Both the position numbers and the translations under genes were made by a program. A stretch of DNA of 5,233 bases from Candidatus Uhrbacteria bacterium. Lineage in GTDB: Bacteria > Patescibacteriota > Patescibacteriia > JACQSD01. The stretch's first letter is position 1. Each line of letters begins with the position of its first letter. The notes beneath the pieces are model-generated. The model made no database searches, was not told the origin of the DNA, and saw nothing but the letters and a program-made list of their open reading frames with translations. This document shows, one piece after another, positions 1 to 5,233 of the stretch. The stretch covers positions 1 through 5,233 of the forward strand of contig JACQSD010000029.1 of NCBI GenBank assembly GCA_016206165.1, written 5' to 3'.

Positions 1-1
1 A

Positions 2-2770
2 AATCAATGTGGGCTTCCAAAGAAAATGGCGATGGAACTTTTCAAACCATTTGTCATGAGTAAGCTCATCGAGCGTGGCTTCGTGCACAATGTTCGTTCC
101 GCGAGCCGATTTATCGAAAGTGGACGTTCAGAGATTTGGGACATTCTTGAAGAGATTACAAAAGATCGGTATGTGCTTTTGAACCGCGCACCAACATTGC
201 ACCGGCTTGGGATCCAAGCGTTCCGCCCGATCCTTATTGAAGGGAAAGCCATTCAGCTTCATCCGCTTGTCTGTGCTGCATTCAATGCAGATTTTGATGG
301 CGATCAAATGGCGGTGCACGTTCCATTGACCGAGGAAGCACAAAAAGAAGCGGGTGAGATCATGCTTTCCACAAAGAATCTTCTGAAGCCAGCAACGGGG
401 GATCCGGTGATGACACCAAACCAAGATATTGTGCTCGGATGTTACTACCTCACGTATGAGCACGCTGCGGCAAGGGAAGATACAAAAAAGTACTATGCGA
501 ATGTCGATGAAGTGCTGCTCGCATACCGCATCCGTGGCATTTCGTTACGCGCGCCAGTGCTCGTGCGCATGCAGGGTTGGCATCAAGCAATCGATGGGCT
601 TGACGCACAGGGTTTCCTGTCGACGACTCCAGGACGGCTTATCTTCAATCAAATTTTACCATCAAAGATTCCATTTCAAAATCAGCTTATGGATAAAAAG
701 AAACTCGGGAAGTTGGTGCGCGCGGTGCTTCAAGAGTATGGGCAAGAAGCAACGGCAGAACTTTTGGATGACATGAAGGAGCTCGCGTTTAAGTACCTCA
801 CGCGTTCTGGACTCTCGTGGGGCATTAGTGATCTTCCTGTACTCGGAGGGAAGAAAGCGTTAATGGACGAAGCGCATCGCATCGTCGATGAAGTGCAGAC
901 ACAATTCGATAATGGTCTTTTGACGGAAAGTGAGCGGCGGGTGAAGGTGATTAGCATTTGGAATGATGTGAAAGAAAAAGTGGTTGAGTTATCAAAACGG
1001 AGCCTTGATACAGGAGGCCCGGTATTTGCGATGATCGATTCCGGAGCGCGAGGATCGTGGGGGCAGTTGACACAGATGATCGGGATGAAAGGGCTCGTGA
1101 CAAACCCGACTGGTGACATTATCGAACTGCCCGTGAAAGGAAGTTTTAAAGAAGGATTTACTGTGCTCGAGTACTTCATCTCAACACACGGTGCACGAAA
1201 GGGATTGTCCGATACCGCGCTTCGTACGGCAAACGCAGGGTATCTCACGCGGCGTCTTGTTGATGTTGCGCAAGAGCTTGTCATTCGTGAAGAGGATTGT
1301 GGAGATACCGAGGGAGTGACACTTACCCGCGCAGAGTCAGAAGCAATGGGAGAGCCAATCCTTGAGCGCATTCTCGGAAGGGTTCTTGTTGATGCAATCA
1401 AAGATCCTGAAACGAAGAAGACGATCGTGAAAAAGGGCGAGGCGGTGACTGACGCAGCGATCAAATTATTGAAGAACGTAACGATTGAATCGATCCGTGT
1501 ACGGTCGCTCCTTTCATGCAAATCACGCAAGGGAGTTTGTGAGCACTGTTATGGATATGACCTTGGATATAATAAACCAGTGAGCCTTGGGGTTCCTGTT
1601 GGTATTATTGCTGCGCAATCGATTGGTGAGCCAGGCACCCAGCTCACGATGCGTACCTTCCACACCGGTGGAGTTGCGGGGCAGGATATCACGCAGGGTC
1701 TCCCCCGTGTTGAAGAAATTTTTGAGGTGCGACCACCAAAAAAACGCGCGTTTATTGCGGAAGTGAATGGGCGTGTCGCGATTACCGAAGCGGTTGAGGT
1801 GCAACAAGATGGTGAGCAGCAGGGAACGGTGAAGAGTGGGCGGCGGCAAAAACTCATCCAAATTCATTATCGCGATGCGATCGATGATACCTATCCGCTT
1901 GCTGCGTCCGGAGTAAGGATCGCGCCAGGAGGAGCGGGCGATACTGGCGAGAAGAAAAAGAAACGTGGACGTGCAAAGAAAATAGAAACGGCGGATGCAG
2001 GGGTGGGGGTGGACGTGCGTGTGAAGGATGGGAGCCGTGTTGCTGCAGGTGCAATACTTTTTGTCGATACGCAAGGGCGCAATGTCACTGCCGAGCGTGG
2101 TGGGAAAGTTCGCATTGATCCGGTGAGCATCCACGTTCTTGGCGAGGCAGATCAGATGAAAGAATATATTATTCCATTTGGCTATGGCATTGGCGTGAAA
2201 GATGGTCTGGAGGTGCGTGTTGGTGATCCATTGACGGAGGGGAGCCTCGATCTCCACCAACTCTTTTCGCTCAAAGGGAAGGAAGCAGTACAGAAATATA
2301 TTGTCCGTGAAATTCAGTCGATCTACACATCGCAAGGGCAGAAGGTGAATGACAAACACATTGAGGCGATTATTCGGCAGATGTTTTCACGCGTGTACGT
2401 AAAGAAAGCGGGAGACACAAACCTTCTTCCGAGTGAGACGGTAGAAAAGGCAGAGTATCTTGAAGAGAATTTGAGGATTGCACGCGAGGGTGGCGAACCA
2501 GCAGAAGCAGACGAACTCCTCCTCGGCATCTCACGCGTGTCACTTTCCACACAGAGTTTCCTTGCCTCGGCATCATTCCAAGAGACTGCACGCGTACTCA
2601 TTAACGCCGCGATCATGGGGAGGGTTGATCACCTTGAAGGGTTGAAAGAAAACGTTATTATTGGGCGCCTCATCCCCGCAGGAACCGGGTTTCGGAAAGA
2701 GGTCGTGGTAAAGGCAGATGGCGTCGCTAAAGATATCAAGGTGACAGAAGAAGCAGCAGTAAACGCATAG
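2..2770 (+). CDS. rpoC: DNA-directed RNA polymerase subunit beta' (3' part, 5' end outside the window)
   Basis: Beta' builds the catalytic centre of bacterial RNA polymerase with beta, alpha and omega in the cytoplasm. The frame is already open at base 2, reading NQCGLPKK before the Met at 26, and this matches the RpoC interior (about residue 365 in E. coli). The Met at 26 is therefore internal, and the N-terminal clamp and first zinc site are missing. Numbered from that Met: NADFDGDQM with the Mg-binding Asp89, Asp91 and Asp93 (bases 284-310); bridge helix around 396-418; second zinc site Cys425, Cys498, Cys505, Cys508; trigger loop around 520-565 with MRTFH at 542-546; conserved C-terminal SLSTQSFLASASFQETARVL and LKENVIIGRLIPAGTG. 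No large insertion splits the trigger loop, unlike proteobacteria. Residues about 590-720 are longer than in Bacillus and include a basic low-complexity stretch. A terminator follows the stop, so rpoC is the last gene of its transcript. All catalytic residues in view are intact. Confidence 0.98.
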   Translation, partial: NQCGLPKKMAMELFKPFVMSKLIERGFVHNVRSASRFIESGRSEIWDILEEITKDRYVLLNRAPTLHRLGIQAFRPILIEGKAIQLHPLVCAAFNADFDGDQMAVHVPLTEEAQKEAGEIMLSTKNLLKPATGDPVMTPNQDIVLGCYYLTYEHAAAREDTKKYYANVDEVLLAYRIRGISLRAPVLVRMQGWHQAIDGLDAQGFLSTTPGRLIFNQILPSKIPFQNQLMDKKKLGKLVRAVLQEYGQEATAELLDDMKELAFKYLTRSGLSWGISDLPVLGGKKALMDEAHRIVDEVQTQFDNGLLTESERRVKVISIWNDVKEKVVELSKRSLDTGGPVFAMIDSGARGSWGQLTQMIGMKGLVTNPTGDIIELPVKGSFKEGFTVLEYFISTHGARKGLSDTALRTANAGYLTRRLVDVAQELVIREEDCGDTEGVTLTRAESEAMGEPILERILGRVLVDAIKDPETKKTIVKKGEAVTDAAIKLLKNVTIESIRVRSLLSCKSRKGVCEHCYGYDLGYNKPVSLGVPVGIIAAQSIGEPGTQLTMRTFHTGGVAGQDITQGLPRVEEIFEVRPPKKRAFIAEVNGRVAITEAVEVQQDGEQQGTVKSGRRQKLIQIHYRDAIDDTYPLAASGVRIAPGGAGDTGEKKKKRGRAKKIETADAGVGVDVRVKDGSRVAAGAILFVDTQGRNVTAERGGKVRIDPVSIHVLGEADQMKEYIIPFGYGIGVKDGLEVRVGDPLTEGSLDLHQLFSLKGKEAVQKYIVREIQSIYTSQGQKVNDKHIEAIIRQMFSRVYVKKAGDTNLLPSETVEKAEYLEENLRIAREGGEPAEADELLLGISRVSLSTQSFLASASFQETARVLINAAIMGRVDHLEGLKENVIIGRLIPAGTGFRKEVVVKADGVAKDIKVTEEAAVNA
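1793..2190 (+). other. Lineage-variable insertion in RpoC downstream of the trigger loop
   Basis: Residues about 590-722 (numbered from the Met at 26) separate two well-conserved RpoC blocks. In Bacillus-type beta', as I recall it, these are joined by only about 60 residues; here roughly 100 more are present. The segment contains a flexible patch (APGGAGDTGEKKKKRGRAKK, 633-652) followed by a VKDG..V..G..L module at 666-679. A second module of the same pattern at 724-736 corresponds to the standard RpoC sequence. The repeated pattern is typical of barrel-sandwich hybrid folds, so the insert may be an extra or duplicated barrel. The boundaries are estimated by eye and the fold is inferred. Confidence 0.5.
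1922..1951 (+). repeat. Possible decayed copy of the GC-rich palindromic element, in rpoC
   Basis: The first 17 bases match copy 1 in ftsK (from base 3556) at about 14 positions and are read in the same codon register. They give APGGAG followed by DTGE, against APGGAG followed by SGSAGE in FtsK. The right arm of the palindrome is not recognisable, so no hairpin remains. It lies in a non-conserved, probably disordered part of RpoC, the kind of place where the two clear copies sit in FtsK. Chance similarity of Gly/Ala-rich coding sequence is a real alternative. Confidence 0.3.
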
Positions 2771-2784
2771 TACAGTATTCCATC

Positions 2785-2813
2785 AACCCCTTGGCATGTG
2801 CCGAGGGGTTTTT
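2785..2813 (+). terminator. Rho-independent terminator of rpoC
   Basis: Bases 2785-2795 (AACCCCTTGGC) pair with 2800-2810 (GCCGAGGGGTT) as an 11-bp stem with one G-U pair and an ATGT loop at 2796-2799. A run of five T follows at 2809-2813, overlapping the stem foot, with more T-rich sequence to 2834. It starts 14 bases after the rpoC stop. The stem also spans the TTG at 2791, which argues strongly against that codon as the ftsK start. Confidence 0.93.
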
Positions 2814-2816
2814 AGT

Positions 2817-2845
2817 TTGTTTGGTTTTTTCTTTCATGGTATACT
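2817..2845 (+). promoter_or_regulatory. Probable extended -10 promoter for ftsK
   Basis: TATACT at 2840-2845 matches the sigma-70 family -10 consensus at five of six positions. It is preceded by TG one base upstream (2837-2838), an extended -10. A weak -35 candidate TTGTTT lies at 2817-2822 with exactly 17 bases between. Transcription would be expected to start near 2851-2853, about 4-6 bases before the ATG at 2857. There is no purine-rich ribosome binding site in that gap. The predicted mRNA is therefore leaderless or nearly so. The promoter abuts the T-tract of the rpoC terminator. Confidence 0.65.
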
Positions 2846-2856
2846 TCTTGACTTTT

Positions 2857-5208
2857 ATGGCACGAGAAAAACAGAAGAATAGAGAAAACGAAGAAGAGCG
2901 CGACGAGCAACACAATGAGAAACCGCCACTCGTTGATTGGTCACTGAACGAGGAAACGCAGCGCGGCGTTGTGGTGATCCTTATTGTTTTATTTGGGTTT
3001 CTTGCGCTCTTCTCGCTCTTTGATCTCGCGGGACACTTCGGGCGTTTTCTTGATACGACGCTTGGGATTTTTTTAGGATGGGCGCGCTGGATTGCTCCAT
3101 TTCTTTTTTTTCTTGTCGCGTATATTCTCTACCATCCTGATGAGTATCGCCTCGGCGGATTCAATATTCTTGGGATCGTTCTTTTCGTCAGCGGCAGTCT
3201 TGGGCTCATCCATGTGCTTGGCGTTGATCCTACATACGCGCAGAGTTTTGCGCTCCACGGCGAGGGGGGCGGGTACGTTGGGTATCTCGCGAGTAACTAT
3301 CTTTTTTACTCCATGGGCTTTTGGGCAACGATCGCGGTGCTCATTGCGGCAACACTCGTCGGCCTCCTCATCATGTTTAATACATCGCTCGAGCGATTGC
3401 TTGAACAGAGTGCATTTTGGCGGCGCTGGTATCATGCGCTCCATTTACGATGGATGTCGCGACGATACGAGGAGCAGCAGGATGGGGCAGCATATACCGA
3501 AGAAGGTGCAGTCGTTGCGTTTCGGGAGAAGAGTGTTGAGCACGATGCAGATAATGCGCCCGGCGGAGCCGGGTCCGGCTCCGCCGGAGAGATTACAGAA
3601 TCAGAGCAATTACCACTCATGCCAAAATTGCCAAAACGCCGTCGCATGCTCACGCCACCATTAGAACTATTGCAACGCGAATCAACAAAGCCGACGGTCA
3701 CCGATCTCCAAGAAGCGAGTGCGATGATTCAGAAGACACTTGAAAATTTTGGTATCACGGTCGAGATGGGCGACGTGAATGTTGGCCCCACCGTCACCCA
3801 GTTTACGCTGAAACCAGCAGAGGGAGTTCGCCTTGCCGAGATCACTGCGCTCGGGAATGACCTTGCGCTCGCACTTGCTGCGCACCCGATTCGTATTGAA
3901 GCACCAATTCCTGGGAAGTCGCTTGTCGGCATTGAAGTGCCAAATCAAAAAGTGGCGATTGTTCCGTTGGGAGAGATTTTGCATTCTGATACCTTCAAGA
4001 AGCGGCGCACGAACATGATGCTCTCGCTTGGGAAAGATGTCACCGGCACTGCATGGATGGCGGATCTCACGCGCATGCCGCACCTCCTCGTCGCAGGGGC
4101 GACTGGTTCCGGAAAGTCCATTGCGTTAAACGCGATCCTCCTTGGGCTACTCTATCAGAATGGGCCTGATGACCTCAAATTTATTCTCGTCGATCCAAAG
4201 CGTGTCGAACTTCCCGTGTACAATGGCATTCCACACCTGCTCACACCGGTGATTACGGATGTGAAAAAAACCGTGAATGCACTGAAGTGGGCGATGACGG
4301 AGATGGAACGGCGTTTCGCATTGTTGGAAGCAGTGAAGTGTCGCGATATTCATTCGTATAATGAACAACACGCAGAGGAACGCCTTCCGTTTATCGTGAT
4401 CATGATCGATGAGCTTGCGGATCTCATGGTTGCTGCAGCAGCAGAGGTGGAACCCGCGATCATTCGCCTCGCACAGATGGCGCGCGCAGTGGGTATTCAT
4501 TTGATTGTCGCAACGCAGCGTCCGAGCGTCGATATTATCACGGGGCTGATCAAAGCGAACATTACCTCGCGCATTGCATTTTCGGTTGCATCACAAACGG
4601 ACTCGCGAACAATTCTTGATACATCAGGAGCGGAGAAGCTCCTTGGCCGAGGGGACATGCTCTTCATCTCTGCGGAGCTCTCAAAACCAAAACGGTTGCA
4701 AGGAGCATTTATTTCTGACGCAGAGATTCAGCGTGTCACCGACTTTTTAAAAGCAAAGGGTGATCCTGAATATGACGCAGAAATTGTGGAGCATGCTCCG
4801 ACATCCGTGTTTGCGAATGACAATGGTGGTTCAAATGACAGCGACCCGATGCTTCAGGCGGCGAAAGAATGCGTCATGGCTGCAGGCAAGGCATCTGCAT
4901 CGCTCTTGCAGCGTCGATTGCGCCTCGGATACGCGCGCGCAGCACGTATGCTTGACCTGCTTGAGGAACAAGGGATCATTGGTCCGGCGGAGGGTGCGAG
5001 GCCAAGGGATGTGCTCGTGCCCGGCGGAGCCGGGTCCGGCTTCGCCGGAAAGTCCGACAACGCACCCTATGCTCAAGAAGGAGAAAATGATATAGTAGAG
5101 GAATCAACAGAAGAGCGAGAAGAACAGACGGAGAAAAGAGAAGATATCAGTGGAAATAAAGGGTATGATGATAATGATGCTGAAGAAATCCTAAATCCAA
5201 AACCCTAA
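2857..5208 (+). CDS. ftsK: FtsK/SpoIIIE-family septal DNA translocase
   Basis: A 783-residue membrane-anchored ATPase that pumps chromosomal DNA through the closing septum and, in well-studied species, activates XerCD recombination at dif. A charged N-terminus (1-34) precedes four predicted membrane segments (about 36-56, 70-92, 102-123, 152-176). A linker (about 177-265) is followed by the FtsK alpha region (about 280-395). The RecA-like motor has Walker A GATGSGKS at 414-421, DPKRVEL at 446-452, Walker B IVIMIDE with Asp518-Glu519, and ATQRPSVDIITG at 552-563. The winged-helix gamma domain (about 662-720, with RLGYARAARMLDLLEEQGII) normally reads polar KOPS-type sites. The start at 2857 is chosen because 2791 (TTG) lies in the terminator stem and 2836 (ATG) lies in the promoter; no Shine-Dalgarno is seen. 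Palindromic repeats encode residues about 235-244 and 722-731. The acidic tail 732-783 is unusual beyond the gamma domain and ends in a tandem repeat that provides the stop. Confidence 0.96.
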   Translation: MAREKQKNRENEEERDEQHNEKPPLVDWSLNEETQRGVVVILIVLFGFLALFSLFDLAGHFGRFLDTTLGIFLGWARWIAPFLFFLVAYILYHPDEYRLGGFNILGIVLFVSGSLGLIHVLGVDPTYAQSFALHGEGGGYVGYLASNYLFYSMGFWATIAVLIAATLVGLLIMFNTSLERLLEQSAFWRRWYHALHLRWMSRRYEEQQDGAAYTEEGAVVAFREKSVEHDADNAPGGAGSGSAGEITESEQLPLMPKLPKRRRMLTPPLELLQRESTKPTVTDLQEASAMIQKTLENFGITVEMGDVNVGPTVTQFTLKPAEGVRLAEITALGNDLALALAAHPIRIEAPIPGKSLVGIEVPNQKVAIVPLGEILHSDTFKKRRTNMMLSLGKDVTGTAWMADLTRMPHLLVAGATGSGKSIALNAILLGLLYQNGPDDLKFILVDPKRVELPVYNGIPHLLTPVITDVKKTVNALKWAMTEMERRFALLEAVKCRDIHSYNEQHAEERLPFIVIMIDELADLMVAAAAEVEPAIIRLAQMARAVGIHLIVATQRPSVDIITGLIKANITSRIAFSVASQTDSRTILDTSGAEKLLGRGDMLFISAELSKPKRLQGAFISDAEIQRVTDFLKAKGDPEYDAEIVEHAPTSVFANDNGGSNDSDPMLQAAKECVMAAGKASASLLQRRLRLGYARAARMLDLLEEQGIIGPAEGARPRDVLVPGGAGSGFAGKSDNAPYAQEGENDIVEESTEEREEQTEKREDISGNKGYDDNDAEEILNPKP
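3558..3588 (+). repeat. GC-rich palindromic element, copy 1 (in frame within ftsK)
   Basis: Arms CCGGCGGAGCCGG (3560-3572) and CCGGCTCCGCCGG (3575-3587) are perfect 13-base reverse complements separated by GT. Each arm is itself a small palindrome, CCGGC and GCCGG around three bases, so the element can fold as one long or two short hairpins. It is far richer in GC than its surroundings and is read as PGGAGSGSAG in the linker between the FtsK membrane and motor domains. No T-run follows, so it is not an intrinsic terminator. Confidence 0.9.
5019..5049 (+). repeat. GC-rich palindromic element, copy 2 (in frame within ftsK)
   Basis: This is identical to copy 1 over 31 bases except for one C-to-T change at 5042. 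Arms are 5021-5033 and 5036-5048. The change turns one G-C pair of the long hairpin into G-U, and in the two-hairpin fold it falls in the three-base loop, so pairing survives either way; it changes Ser to Phe. It is read in the same frame as copy 1 (PGGAGSGFAG) and starts immediately after the gamma winged-helix domain, at the beginning of the acidic C-terminal extension. Confidence 0.9.
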
Positions 5209-5233
5209 ATCCAAAACCCTAAATCCTAAACAA
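5186..5233 (+). repeat. Degenerate 7-base tandem array (AAAYCCW) overlapping the ftsK stop
   Basis: The run reads as heptamers: AAATCCT (5186-5192), AAATCCAAAACCCT (5193-5206), the same 14 bases again (5207-5220), AAATCCT (5221-5227), then AAACAA at the window edge. It encodes the final ILNPKP of FtsK and its TAA at 5206-5208. Each CCT/AAA junction holds a TAA on this strand and a TAG on the other. Because 7 is not a multiple of 3, all six frames are closed within 5191-5222. The array probably continues beyond the window. Confidence 0.88.

Noticed and set aside
26..28. ATG at 26 as the start of the RNA polymerase gene
   Set aside because: The frame is open to base 2 and the upstream codons (NQCGLPKK) match conserved RpoC sequence, so the Met is internal and the gene starts before the window.
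1742..1753. Perfect 12-base palindrome AAACGCGCGTTT in rpoC
   Set aside because: It is short, lies in coding sequence near conserved residues (PPKKRAF), has no second copy in the window and no link to a site of known function.
730..2359. Long minus-strand open frames (730-1530 and 1523-2359)
   Set aside because: They lie entirely opposite conserved rpoC sequence, resemble no known protein, and are rich in Ser, Arg and Thr as expected of shadow frames.
2791..2793. TTG as the start of ftsK, adding 22 residues
   Set aside because: It lies inside the terminator stem and upstream of the likely promoter, and the added residues are translated terminator and T-rich promoter sequence.
2836..2838. 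ATG at 2836 as the start of ftsK
   Set aside because: It overlaps the extended -10 element, upstream of the expected transcript start, and has no ribosome binding site. It remains possible only if a promoter further upstream is used.
3560..3587. Palindrome copy 1 as an internal transcription terminator
   Set aside because: No T-run follows, and termination here would cut off the FtsK motor. The same reasoning holds for copy 2.
4984..4992. CCGGCGGAG, a 9-base match to the palindrome's left arm
   Set aside because: It is read in a different frame (Pro-Ala-Glu) within the conserved end of the gamma domain, has no second arm, and is most simply chance.

Overview
The window holds two housekeeping genes on the + strand with a very short gap between them. 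The first is the 3' part of rpoC (RNA polymerase beta' subunit), cut by the left edge of the window. The second is a complete ftsK/spoIIIE-type DNA translocase gene. I see no RNA genes, CRISPR arrays, insertion sequences or credible minus-strand genes.

Layout. Bases 2-2770 are rpoC from just upstream of the catalytic NADFDGDQM loop to the C-terminus. Bases 2785-2813 are a strong intrinsic terminator. Directly after it is a probable extended -10 promoter (2817-2845), only about 11 bases from the ATG at 2857, so the ftsK message is probably leaderless or nearly so. ftsK runs 2857-5208. The last 48 bases (5186-5233) are a degenerate 7-base tandem array that supplies the last codons and the stop of ftsK and runs off the window.

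The most unusual content is a GC-rich palindromic element of about 31 bases. It occurs twice inside ftsK (3558-3588 and 5019-5049), in the same reading frame, both times in a linker between or after folded domains. It adds PGGAGSG(S/F)AG to the protein. A possible third, decayed relative lies in the same codon register in a non-conserved insertion of rpoC (about 1922-1951). This resembles protein-tolerated palindromic repeats such as the Rickettsia palindromic elements, but I do not recognise this element as a named family. The ftsK C-terminal extension begins at the second palindrome and ends in the tandem array, so its present 3' end may have been built by repeat insertion.

Organism. RpoC lacks the large insertion that proteobacteria carry in the trigger loop and has the 'GMKGLV' and 'ITQGLPRVEEIFE' style sequence. 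Together with the tight gap, the lack of a Shine-Dalgarno site before ftsK and the GC-rich dispersed repeats, this suggests a Candidate Phyla Radiation (Patescibacteria) genome. That is inference from pattern, not proof.

Function. The two genes do not share a pathway: rpoC makes the catalytic half of RNA polymerase, and ftsK makes the septal DNA pump for chromosome segregation. The terminator and separate promoter indicate independent transcription.
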